A stretch of 9,334 nucleotides of DNA from NCBI GenBank assembly GCA_026713285.1, contig JAPOOT010000152.1:1-9334 (forward strand), in the 5' to 3' direction. The position numbers were made by a program, and so were the translations under genes. This document shows, one piece after another, positions 1 to 9,262 of the stretch. Position 1 is the first letter of the stretch. Each line of letters begins with the position of its first letter. The notes beneath the pieces are model-generated. The model was not told the DNA's origin. It did not search any database and saw nothing but the letters and a program-made list of their open reading frames with translations. This DNA comes from Gemmatimonadota bacterium. GTDB lineage: Bacteria > JAAXHH01.

Positions 1-2
1 AT

Positions 3-122
3 AGATCCTACGACGACGACGGCGCCCGCCGGAGTTGCGTGGCGATTTTCGGTTTGCTCGGTGAACGCGACCCCACGACGCGCCAGTTTCGCCGCGCCTT
101 CAGCAACGCTCTGTACGCCTGA
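3..122 (+). CDS. 3' end of an unidentified gene (5' part outside window)
   Basis: A plus-strand frame is open from the window edge for 39 codons and ends in TGA at 120-122. The translation ends GERDPTTRQFRRAFSNALYA, a soluble-looking mix of charged and hydrophobic residues. About four fifths of its third positions are G or C, as in the clear genes here. I do not recognise the family. If real, it converges on aceE, with only the repeat-filled gap 123-258 between them. Alternatives are the other plus frame, open to 132 but with poorer GC3, and a minus-strand frame ending at 8, which is arginine-rich and has equally high GC3. The call rests on codon pattern and residue mix only. Confidence 0.35.
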   Translation, partial: RSYDDDGARRSCVAIFGLLGERDPTTRQFRRAFSNALYA

Positions 123-139
123 TCACGCCTGAACAGCCG

Positions 140-250
140 ACGCGGAGTACGCGTTACGCGGAGTGCGTGTGACGCGGAGTTACGCGGAGTCACGCAGTTA
201 CCCGGAGTTACGCAGTTACGCGGAATCACGCAGTTACCCGGAGTTACGAG
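140..250. repeat. Degenerate short tandem repeat array, 8-18 bp units
   Basis: The unit acgcggagt occurs exactly at 140-148, 156-164, 172-180 and 182-190. From 192 the array becomes an 18-bp period of an 8-bp half (acgcagtt) plus a 10-bp half. The 18-mer acgcagttacccggagtt is identical at 192-209 and 228-245, with a variant (acgcagttacgcggaatc) at 210-227. Counting one flanking base on the left and three on the right, the identical match is 22 bp (191-212 and 227-248). A shorter pair, ACGCCTGA at 115-122 and 125-132, precedes the array. Because 18 is divisible by 3, every frame is open and gives hexapeptide repeats (SYPELR/SYAESR on the plus strand), so reading frames here are by-products. 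There is no clear terminator hairpin. Confidence 0.85.
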
Positions 251-258
251 GACGCCGG

Positions 259-2940
<2,682 letters not shown>

Positions 2941-3254
2941 TTCCAGTCCGTGGACCGATGTGAACGATGGGGCTGCGCGCCGTCATTTTTAGGAACTGCG
3001 CGCCATTGTTCGCCGATAGAATCGTATTTCCAATGTATCCTCCGGACCCCACGCTCGCAACAAAAATCACGGTCGCGCCCAATCCGTCGAGCGGGCGATT
3101 TTGTGTTGCCTGCGCAGGGTAATTGCGTCATTTTGAGACATTGCCGGAGTACACTGGAACGTGCCGAAGCCACACGTCCCAACGTCTGAAAAGACGATTT
3201 GACGAATCCCGACGGATCCCGACGGAACACCACGCGCACCCAACGGTCCACGCC
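2941..3254. other. Divergent intergenic region between aceE and the unknown gene
   Basis: About 314 bp that must hold the aceE promoter (minus) and the promoter of the plus-strand gene. Only weak signals are visible. On the minus strand TTGGAA (3028-3033) and AACAAT (3005-3010) are 17 bp apart, each matching four of six consensus bases. There is a perfect 10-bp palindrome CCTGCGCAGG at 3109-3118, a small hairpin CGTCT-GAAA-AGACG at 3183-3196, and a tandem duplication of ATCCCGACGG at 3206-3225. A plus-strand frame in phase with the downstream gene is open from a TTG at 3123, but its translation (many Arg, His and Thr residues) does not look like a protein N-terminus. No RNA gene was recognised. 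Confidence 0.5.
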
Positions 3255-4121
3255 ATGATCGCTTTTCACCGCTCCTCGTTCCACTGGTTGTCCCGCCCCT
3301 GGAAACCCGACCCGGTCTACAAGTACACCGGTGGGTTTGTCGGAGTGCCTGGACAGGCCTACCAGGTGCGGTTCCACCTGGAGGCGGCCTGTACCGTGGA
3401 AGACCTGGAAACGGGACAGAAGACCGAACTGTACCTGGGCGCGCCGTGCCGCACGGAATACACGATCGCCCGCCGCAACCTCTTCCAGATACCCAGCGAT
3501 GAGTGGCGCATGGCCTTCAGCCGGAACATGAACGTTCCCATATCGAGAAGACCGAGCTTCGAGGCCGCCGAATCCAGGGGTACTCCGCTTGAAAAACAGT
3601 TCCAGGCCCACGAAATCGACATCCGGCAGTATGATACCGAGGAGATCCTGACCAGTGCCCGGGAGGTGGTCCAGGCTACACTGAACCGTGATCTTATGAA
3701 CGTCAGGACCGCTTACCGGGTACCGGACCAAACGGGCCGGAAAATGCAGGTAACCCTTGAATTCCCCATGGACCTGATCAATATTAACGAGGAAGACACC
3801 GAGTTTCAGGTCTGCACCGGTCCCGTGATTCTGCCGGACCTGGCGACCTGGGACGGGCGCGAGTTGCACCGCGTGTTTCTGGCGGACGCGGCGGTCTCCG
3901 GATTCGACCACGCGGAATTCATCCTCCGCAGGGAGATCGAGGCGGCCGAGCGGGAGAAGCACTGGTACGAAGCGCCCCGGGGACGCGACCGCCTGGAGCT
4001 GAACGACCCGGATAATCCCCCGCCGGATTACCCGCCACGCAGGCCGAGGCCACTGGTCTACAGCGAAACCTGGGAAAAAGAGTCCGAGAACGTTATTTTG
4101 AAAACAAAGAACGAAAACTGA
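3255..4121 (+). CDS. Hypothetical protein, 288 aa, unknown function
   Basis: I do not recognise this family. From the ATG at 3255 the product begins MIAFHRSSFHWLSRPWKPDP and is soluble-looking, with no signal peptide or membrane segment. Visible features are alternating short hydrophobic and charged stretches suggesting beta strands (about 22-75 and 160-215), an acidic/polar middle (115-150), a charged helical stretch (220-238), and a proline/arginine-rich segment NPPPDYPPRRPRP (254-266) before a Lys/Asn-rich tail. Third positions are strongly GC-biased, supporting real coding. The frame extends upstream to a TTG at 3123, but that part looks non-coding; there is no Shine-Dalgarno before 3255, so the start is uncertain. 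The oxygenase gene follows 67 bp downstream on the same strand, so the two may be co-transcribed and functionally linked (inference only). Confidence 0.75.
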   Translation: MIAFHRSSFHWLSRPWKPDPVYKYTGGFVGVPGQAYQVRFHLEAACTVEDLETGQKTELYLGAPCRTEYTIARRNLFQIPSDEWRMAFSRNMNVPISRRPSFEAAESRGTPLEKQFQAHEIDIRQYDTEEILTSAREVVQATLNRDLMNVRTAYRVPDQTGRKMQVTLEFPMDLININEEDTEFQVCTGPVILPDLATWDGRELHRVFLADAAVSGFDHAEFILRREIEAAEREKHWYEAPRGRDRLELNDPDNPPPDYPPRRPRPLVYSETWEKESENVILKTKNEN

Positions 4122-4188
4122 GGCCGTCGATCAGGCCGGCAGTCAACGGTCCGCAATCAGGCCAACAGCCATCACAAGGAGCGCTCCC

Positions 4189-5043
4189 ATGGCGCAGACG
4201 ACCCTGCAGGACACCCGTTTCAAGCAGATGCCTACCCCGGAAGACCTGGTCCGCATGTCCCGCGACCTGCAGTACCACCCGGTACGCAACGAGCATCCGG
4301 CCGTGTTATCGAGCACGCAGATCGACACGTTCAATGAGCAAGGCTACCTGAAGCCGTTCAGGATCTACTCGGATGCGGAGATCGGCGACATACGGAATGA
4401 ATTCGACGGCATGATCGAAAAAGTATTGGCGCGGGGAGATCACAATTACTCCATCATATCGGCCCACCTGAAATCTGGCATGGTCCACGACATCATGAAC
4501 GAGCCGAGAATCGTCGCCTACATCAGCGACCTCCTGGGCGACGACGTCGTGGGCTGGGGCGCCCATTTCTTCTGCAAGCTTCCCGGGGACGGCAAGATCG
4601 TCAACTGGCACCAGGACGCCAGTTTCTGGCCCCTCTCGCCGTCGAAAACGGTGACCGCCTGGCTGGCCATCGACGACGCGGACACGGGCAACGCCTGCAT
4701 GCGCTTCGTGTCGGGATCCCATCACCATGGGCACCTGACCTACCACCTGAGCGAAGAAGCCGAGAACAACGTGCTCAACCAGACCGTGGAAGACGTGGGG
4801 ATGTTCGGGACCGAAGTAGATATCGAGCTCAAGGCGGGAGAGATCTCGCTCCACAGCGACCTGCTGCTGCACGGGTCGGGTCTCAACACTTCGGACCGGC
4901 GCCGCTGCGGCCTGACGCTCAGGTTCTGCGCCGCCTCCGTCCGCGCCGAGCTCAACTGGAACAGGGAAGGCGTGATCGTCAAGGGTTCCGATCCCACGGG
5001 CCATTGGGCCGATCTGCCGCGTCCCGCGGTGGATAGGGTGTAG
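4189..5043 (+). CDS. Phytanoyl-CoA dioxygenase (PhyH) family protein
   Basis: A predicted cytosolic non-haem Fe(II)/2-oxoglutarate oxygenase of 284 aa, usual for the family, that would hydroxylate an unidentified small molecule. The facial triad is visible as His141 and Asp143 in NWHQDASFWPL and the distal His228 in LLLHGSGLN, followed by arginines 237-239, one of which should bind the 2-oxoglutarate carboxylate. Other family signatures are VTAWLAIDDADTGNACMRFVSGSHHHG (155-181) and AGEISLHSD (216-224). Retention of the Asp in HxD indicates a hydroxylase rather than a SyrB2-type halogenase. The start is well supported: AAGGAG at 4176-4181 lies 7 nt before the ATG. The stop is 16 bp from the end of the convergent antitoxin gene, with no obvious terminator hairpin. 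The family covers many substrates, so phytanoyl-CoA itself should not be assumed. Confidence 0.92.
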   Translation: MAQTTLQDTRFKQMPTPEDLVRMSRDLQYHPVRNEHPAVLSSTQIDTFNEQGYLKPFRIYSDAEIGDIRNEFDGMIEKVLARGDHNYSIISAHLKSGMVHDIMNEPRIVAYISDLLGDDVVGWGAHFFCKLPGDGKIVNWHQDASFWPLSPSKTVTAWLAIDDADTGNACMRFVSGSHHHGHLTYHLSEEAENNVLNQTVEDVGMFGTEVDIELKAGEISLHSDLLLHGSGLNTSDRRRCGLTLRFCAASVRAELNWNREGVIVKGSDPTGHWADLPRPAVDRV

Positions 5044-5059
5044 GCGTTCGGAATCATGT

Positions 5060-5347
5060 TCAAACCAGCGAGATATGCAAGCGCTTTCCCAGTGCACGGG
5101 CCACCCGTTCCAGGGTTTGCAGTGTGACCGATCCGTTTTCCGGATCCAGAAGGCGATCCAGTGAGGCGCGACTTGTGTGCATGCGCCGGGCCATTTCCGA
5201 CTTGGTCAAACCTTGATTCAACATGAACTGTCCTACCTGATAGGCAACAACCCGCTTTATCGCGACTCTTTCTACTTCCTCAATCAGTCCTTCTTTCTTC
5301 AGATATTCATCGAAGTCGTTTCCGACGTGTCGGTTAGCCGAAGTCAT
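5060..5347 (-). CDS. HigA-type antitoxin, XRE/HTH family
   Basis: A 95-aa protein with a helix-turn-helix of the XRE class at about residues 45-70 (LTKSEMARRMHTSRASLDRLLDPENGSVTL), then TLERVARALGKRLHISLV, the usual ending of antitoxins paired with Gp49/HigB-like toxins. Its expected role is to bind and neutralise the toxin encoded just upstream and to repress their shared promoter through the HTH. Its ATG lies 5 nt after the toxin stop codon, and the likely ribosome binding site GGGAG (5358-5362) is inside the end of the toxin gene, so translation is probably coupled. The residues before the HTH (about 1-44, including YLKKEGLIEEVERVAIKRVVAYQ) are helical and probably contact the toxin. The assignment to an antitoxin rests on sequence type plus gene pairing. 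Confidence 0.88.
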   Translation of the reverse strand: MTSANRHVGNDFDEYLKKEGLIEEVERVAIKRVVAYQVGQFMLNQGLTKSEMARRMHTSRASLDRLLDPENGSVTLQTLERVARALGKRLHISLV

Positions 5348-5352
5348 CTTGA

Positions 5353-5637
5353 CTAATCTCCCAGTTGTGCCGATCTCGTTTTTGCGAGCCGCAGGTCCTG
5401 TTTTGAGGTCTTTCGTACCTTCTTAATGAATCCGTGCAACAAAATAACCGAACTTCTTTGAACGGTGAACAGCACACGGGCGTTGCGTCCCTGAAGTACT
5501 GACCTTACTTCCCAAATCTCACGATCCAGTTTGCGTATTTGGGGCATGCCCAGAGGCCAGTTGAGTTGGACTGTTTTGAGATCGATGCCTATGATCTTCT
5601 TATCTTCTCTGGTTAAAGACGCCAACCAATCACGCAT
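5353..5637 (-). CDS. HigB/Gp49-like (RelE superfamily) toxin, short N-terminus
   Basis: A 94-aa protein of the phage-derived Gp49-like/HigB family, members of which are ribosome-dependent mRNA interferases. Recognisable segments are RDWLASLTREDKKIIGIDLKTVQ (2-24), WPLGMPQIRKLDREIWEVRSVL (27-48), ARVLFTVQRSSVILLHGFIKK (53-73) and KTSKQDLRLAKTR (76-88). The toxin-first order with the XRE gene 5 nt downstream is typical of higBA modules. Relatives usually carry some 15 more residues, an initial beta strand, before the DWLxSL motif. Here an in-frame TAA sits 12 nt upstream of the ATG and the sulfite oxidase gene stops only 35 bp upstream, so they are missing. No Shine-Dalgarno is seen before the ATG. 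The gene may be 5'-truncated and the toxin weak or inactive, or this may be a naturally short variant. Confidence 0.85.
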   Translation of the reverse strand: MRDWLASLTREDKKIIGIDLKTVQLNWPLGMPQIRKLDREIWEVRSVLQGRNARVLFTVQRSSVILLHGFIKKVRKTSKQDLRLAKTRSAQLGD

Positions 5638-5672
5638 ACGTTCGCGTTAGAATTCGAGAGCGGAACGCGTGC

Positions 5673-6968
5673 CTACTCCACGTACACCGCAATCCGGTGC
5701 ATCGCATTGTTCAAATAGCCGCCGGGATTCCACGCGATGGCATGGGGCTGGCTGACGCCCAGAGCGTCTGTGGCTCTCGCCCATACCTCGTAATACCCCG
5801 CCCGCGGGAACAAAACCTCGGCGCGCCAGTTTTGCCAGGCGTAGGCGTTGACCGGTTCCTCCAGCGTCGCTCGCTTCCAGGTCGCCCCGAAGTCGATCGA
5901 AAGATCAACCGCGGAGACGGGCCCCTCACCTGTCCACGCATGACCACGAACTTCCACTGAACTGTCATTCGATCTGTGCCCCGTCGACGGGTGCGTGATG
6001 AGCGACTTCACCGGCATGCTTTCGATGATCTGGAAGTCTTTTTCGTCCACGGCCTCGCCGGGTTCGATGCCCCGTCGCGGCAATCGATACGAGGAGCCGG
6101 TCATTTTGGGTCCGTCGTGCACCAGGTCCCGTATCTCTATGCGGTTCAACCACTTATGAGAACATGACCCGGGCCATCCCGGTATGATCAGGCGTAGCGG
6201 TCCACCGTTCGTCGGGTGGATTGGGCTGCCGTTCTGTGCGAAGGCGATGAGGCTGTGTTCATCCATGGCCTTTACGATCGGTACGCCGCGGGAGATGGGA
6301 AGTCCGGCCTCCACACCGGCCAGGTGGGTATCGGCACCGTAGTGCGCGGTGTAGACGGCTTCGCGCTTCATTCCGGCGGCCGTCAGTACGTCGGACAGCC
6401 GCACCCCCGTCCATTCAGCGCAGGCCACTGCGCCGTAGGTCCACTGTTCGCCATTCGTCTTCGGGTCAAAAAATGCCCGGCCGTTTCCCGCGCATTCCAG
6501 GGTCAGCGCCCGGGTCACGATTTCGAAGCGGCGTTCTAGATCCTTGAGGCCGAGCGCAATCGGGCTGTCGACCAGGCCGTCGATCGCAAGTTTCCAGCGC
6601 GATGCGTCCAGGTCTTCCGGCATCAATCCATTATTGCGGACGAAGTGTCTTGCGTTGGGTGTTATGGCGTCGTCGAGGAGGTGGGGTGGCGTTTCCGCGC
6701 ACATGGGCCGGTCGTTGAGGATCGTCAGGCCGTCCTTGCCCTGTATGGTGTTCTCTGCGGCGAGCACCACGGGAACGAAATGGGCAGGGACATTGCGATG
6801 AAAGGGAATCGCGGCGCCGACCAGCGCGCCCATGGCCGCAAGGCCCGCGTTCTTGAGGAATCCACGACGGTCTGGGTGAGTCCGGCGTCCGAACAGAATC
6901 CGGTCAGCCTCGTCGGGATCCTGGAGGTAGAGTCCGATCAGTCCTTTCCCTGCGGAGCGCCTATCCAT
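5673..6968 (-). CDS. Sulfite oxidase/dehydrogenase-type molybdoenzyme, Tat-exported
   Basis: Catalytic subunit of the sulfite oxidase family, a Mo-pterin enzyme that would oxidise sulfite (or a related oxyanion or organosulfur compound) in the periplasm. Numbered from the ATG at 6968 (431 aa): a twin-arginine signal DRRGFLK (33-39) followed by the hydrophobic stretch NAGLAAMGALVGAAIP (40-55); PNARHFVRNNGLMPEDLD (104-121); the Mo-ligand Cys159 in LTLECAGNGR; NGGPLRLIIPGWPGSCSHKWLNRIEI (254-279); and a C-terminal Mo-co dimerisation domain starting near SLITHPSTG (322). The haem domain of animal sulfite oxidase is absent, so electrons probably go to a separate cytochrome c, not encoded in this window. 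An alternative ATG at 6974 would add two residues, but the Shine-Dalgarno spacing favours 6968. The 33 residues before the Tat motif (DPDEADRILFGRR) are longer than in an ordinary signal. The exact substrate is not determined by the sequence. Confidence 0.93.
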   Translation of the reverse strand: MDRRSAGKGLIGLYLQDPDEADRILFGRRTHPDRRGFLKNAGLAAMGALVGAAIPFHRNVPAHFVPVVLAAENTIQGKDGLTILNDRPMCAETPPHLLDDAITPNARHFVRNNGLMPEDLDASRWKLAIDGLVDSPIALGLKDLERRFEIVTRALTLECAGNGRAFFDPKTNGEQWTYGAVACAEWTGVRLSDVLTAAGMKREAVYTAHYGADTHLAGVEAGLPISRGVPIVKAMDEHSLIAFAQNGSPIHPTNGGPLRLIIPGWPGSCSHKWLNRIEIRDLVHDGPKMTGSSYRLPRRGIEPGEAVDEKDFQIIESMPVKSLITHPSTGHRSNDSSVEVRGHAWTGEGPVSAVDLSIDFGATWKRATLEEPVNAYAWQNWRAEVLFPRAGYYEVWARATDALGVSQPHAIAWNPGGYLNNAMHRIAVYVE

Positions 6969-6976
6969 GTTCATCT

Positions 6977-6980
6977 TCCT
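6977..6980 (-). promoter_or_regulatory. Ribosome binding site deciding the molybdoenzyme start
   Basis: On the minus strand AGGA within TTTAAAGGAAG lies only 2 nt from the ATG at 6974 but 8 nt from the ATG at 6968. The latter is the normal spacing, so the second ATG is the more likely start. Confidence 0.6.
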
Positions 6981-7093
6981 TTAAAACTGCGCATCCGTGG
7001 CGTCAAATCAGGTACGATACGACTTCACGCAACTTGCCCTTAAATCCATCTAACGCGTCACCCGGACATCGCTTGGTCGAGCCGTCTCGTGGT

Positions 7094-8182
7094 CTATTCC
7101 TCCTCCAGCACTCGCCGCCATGCATTGCGGTGCAAGTGCTCACTGCGCTGGTTCAGTTCCTCACCTGTTTCACGAAGAAACTTTATGCGTTCAGCATTCC
7201 CGAGCAATAGAGTTGAAGTCCGAACCAAAGTTTGAACGTCAACTCTTTTAACGTCCAATCCCTGTCGCCAGGCACGGTCGAGCCGGCCACTGATTACAGA
7301 CGCGTCGACTTCGGCGATCCCCGGTGCTGCGAAGAGAAGATCGTGTGTCGTTTCGCGGCCTGCATTGACCTTGGCCAATGAGTGTTCGATTTGCTGTAGA
7401 GTGATTGTCGTGTCCTTTACTTCAATAACCAGACGAAGCTCTTCGTCGCTTTCACCATTCTCCTCGTCGGTAACAGAGCCGTAACACATTATATCTCCCG
7501 GCCGATTCCGGGCAGTGTCCGCTTCATTCAGACCTTGCGATTCAACCCGAGTGAACAGAGAGAAGGTCGATCCAAGCGTTTTCATAAGCGCGGTGACGAC
7601 AATCAGCGGACGCAGACCGCCACTCGGTTCGGCCAGAAACACTTCGACCGAATTCGCGAGGAGTCGGCTACTGACGCGGTCGGGGACGGGATATACGATC
7701 CTCTGACGATCTCGCCGTCTAGCGATACATCTCAGTACGCGAAAAACCTGACTCTCGATATCAGCCCTATTAGCTTGGTTCCAATGATCCAGGTATTCCG
7801 CGAGACGGGCCCATTCCGCCCAATCACTGGTTCTGATCGTACTTTCATCGGACAGGAGAGAATCTCGACGTAGTGGATTGCTTACGTAGGGATCGGGGCT
7901 GCCACCGAGCACGTTGTCGTTTGTCTGACTCCAGGGAAACACCACAGCTGATGCAAGCGTCCTGGGTGCTGTGTCTTCGGACGTGCCTTCACTGGTCAGA
8001 CGAAGAATGCCTCGAACAGGATTGACGATTTTCGCAACTAGTTGAGTGATGACAGCGTAGCGAATTGAAGTCAATCTGTGATTAACAAAATGATCGACTT
8101 CTGGGTCAGGTTCATCATACGCCGACTGACAGACTGCGTCCCAGGCAGAATCTAGCCAGTCCGATAACTCATCCCTGTTCAT
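7094..8182 (-). CDS. SacI-like type II restriction endonuclease
   Basis: A 362-aa protein that I match to the SacI restriction endonuclease family from remembered sequence. The shared pattern is RTL-x-VV-x-P, then LGGSPDPYVSNPLRRDSL (92-109), and near the C-terminus PGDI (228-231) followed by RLVIEVKDTTIT (250-261). Asp230 and Glu254-Val-Lys256 are a plausible PD-(D/E)xK nuclease core. Expected role: double-strand cleavage of unmodified foreign DNA, with the host protected by the adenine methyltransferase encoded 17 bp upstream on the same strand. The start is firm: an in-frame TGA lies just upstream and GGTGAG is 5 nt before the ATG. The recognition site cannot be read from the sequence; GAGCTC itself occurs at 4825-4830 and 4948-4953. 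GC content is lower than in aceE, suggesting acquisition. No internal stop or frameshift is seen, so the gene looks intact. Confidence 0.75.
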   Translation of the reverse strand: MNRDELSDWLDSAWDAVCQSAYDEPDPEVDHFVNHRLTSIRYAVITQLVAKIVNPVRGILRLTSEGTSEDTAPRTLASAVVFPWSQTNDNVLGGSPDPYVSNPLRRDSLLSDESTIRTSDWAEWARLAEYLDHWNQANRADIESQVFRVLRCIARRRDRQRIVYPVPDRVSSRLLANSVEVFLAEPSGGLRPLIVVTALMKTLGSTFSLFTRVESQGLNEADTARNRPGDIMCYGSVTDEENGESDEELRLVIEVKDTTITLQQIEHSLAKVNAGRETTHDLLFAAPGIAEVDASVISGRLDRAWRQGLDVKRVDVQTLVRTSTLLLGNAERIKFLRETGEELNQRSEHLHRNAWRRVLEEE

Positions 8183-8199
8183 AACGACTCACCATAGGT

Positions 8200-9078
8200 T
8201 TATCGGTTGATCCACAAGGATTCCTGTCTCTTAGATCGAACGGAATGACAGGTCTTTTCCGGTGCGTCAACACGTCTCCAGTGGCCGTACAGTCGGTCAT
8301 ATAGCGAATTTCTGTATCCTGATAGAACTACATGTCCACGAGTATTGTTTAGAACCTCAGACAGTTCTTTGTGGGCAAGGTCGTCCATTTCGAATGCATA
8401 GGCGTTGGCATCGCCTCTGGTCTCGTGGACATAGGGAGGATCGACATAGAACACCGTATCGTCCGTGTCAAACCGGCGGACTACGTCCACGGCGGGCGCG
8501 TTTTCGATTTGAACTCTTAAGAGCCGTTGAGCAATTTCCGGAAGAAACTCAGCTGAACCAAGCCACCGAGAAACCGCACCGGCCATACCGGCCCGAGATG
8601 TAAGCACGCAATGAGCCCATCGTCCTTCACTGCTGGTTTGAGCAAGCCCAGTTCGGGTCTGGCGGGCACGAACATAGAAACGTCTCGCGCGCTCGAGATC
8701 AGATAGACCCTCGGATGGCGTACAGGCGAGAACAAGCTCCTCTCTCGAAAATGGTGTCAACGAAACCGCACGGGTTAACTCGGAAGGATGATTACGTAGG
8801 ATACGGAAGAAGTTAACAAGCTCTGAGTCGAGATCATTGTATGTTTCGACTGGCACCGGCTCGCGATTGATGAGGATTGCCGCCGAACCACCGAATACAT
8901 CGCAAAAATGCCGGCAGTCGGTTGGCAGATGAGGAAGGATAAAATCTAGATGGGAATACTTACCGCCATACCAACCAAAGGCGATCCTGCGTCGTCCATT
9001 TCTTTTCTTCGTTGCGATTCGTCGTCCTGAACCTGTCGAATTCGGCAAGGCGGTATTTGGGTTTATTCTTGAGTTCAT
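8200..9078 (-). CDS. D12-class N6-adenine DNA methyltransferase
   Basis: A 292-aa Dam/D12-family enzyme that transfers a methyl group from S-adenosylmethionine to the N6 of adenine in a specific DNA site. Motifs appear in the D12 order: motif X FGWYGGK (34-40), motif I DVFGGSAAI (60-68), YNDLDSELVNFFR (80-92), the target-recognition region with ARRFYVRARQTRTGLAQ (131-147), motif IV DPPY (213-216), VVLSGYRN (250-257) and the family-typical ending ESLWINR. The length is close to Dam (278 aa); the extra residues are a basic N-terminal tail (18-31, RRIATKKRNGRRR). The ATG is the only usable start, since an in-frame TAA lies upstream, and AGAGG is placed before it. As the first gene of the operon it would be expressed with the downstream SacI-like nuclease and protect the host. 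It is lower in GC than the left half of the window. Confidence 0.95.
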   Translation of the reverse strand: MNSRINPNTALPNSTGSGRRIATKKRNGRRRIAFGWYGGKYSHLDFILPHLPTDCRHFCDVFGGSAAILINREPVPVETYNDLDSELVNFFRILRNHPSELTRAVSLTPFSREELVLACTPSEGLSDLERARRFYVRARQTRTGLAQTSSEGRWAHCVLTSRAGMAGAVSRWLGSAEFLPEIAQRLLRVQIENAPAVDVVRRFDTDDTVFYVDPPYVHETRGDANAYAFEMDDLAHKELSEVLNNTRGHVVLSGYRNSLYDRLYGHWRRVDAPEKTCHSVRSKRQESLWINR

Positions 9079-9133
9079 TGGGAGGCCCTCTTTATTGGAT
9101 TCGGTAGAATCTTACTTTTGTGTTTTGATTTAG

Positions 9134-9139
9134 ATTATA
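9134..9139 (-). promoter_or_regulatory. Candidate -10 element for the restriction-modification operon
   Basis: A perfect TATAAT on the minus strand lies about 55 bp before the methyltransferase ATG, in the AT-rich stretch 9079-9262. No convincing -35 hexamer sits 16-18 bp upstream (GCCAGT at 17 bp) and there is no extended -10 TG, so it may be a chance match in AT-rich DNA. No C-protein-like operator is visible. Confidence 0.35.
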
Positions 9140-9262
9140 AATCTTGCATTTAGTGAACTGGCTGTCGTGTTCGCATATTCGTCGGATCTTTCAATTCAAG
9201 ACTTCAAAACCTTGTTTCTTCGAAGTTACAACGAGCGTGATTGTACTTATCGTTTGCCAAGA

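Noticed and set aside
140..250. CRISPR array
   Set aside because: The units are too short, contiguous and lack unique spacers; no cas genes are nearby.
3117..3132. GGGTAATTGCGTCATT resembles the minus-strand repeat array (14 of 16 bases), as if related repeats flank aceE in inverted orientation
   Set aside because: Allowing comparison with every 16-mer of the array, a match this good is not surprising by chance in a window of this size, and the similarity does not extend further.
4130..4163. Two ATCAGGCC direct repeats 26 bp apart before the oxygenase ribosome binding site
   Set aside because: Eight-base repeats are common in GC-rich DNA, and there is no symmetry or promoter context to suggest an operator.
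7076..7089. CGAG-CCGT-CTCG hairpin after the endonuclease stop as a terminator
   Set aside because: The stem is only 4 bp and no U-run follows on the minus strand.
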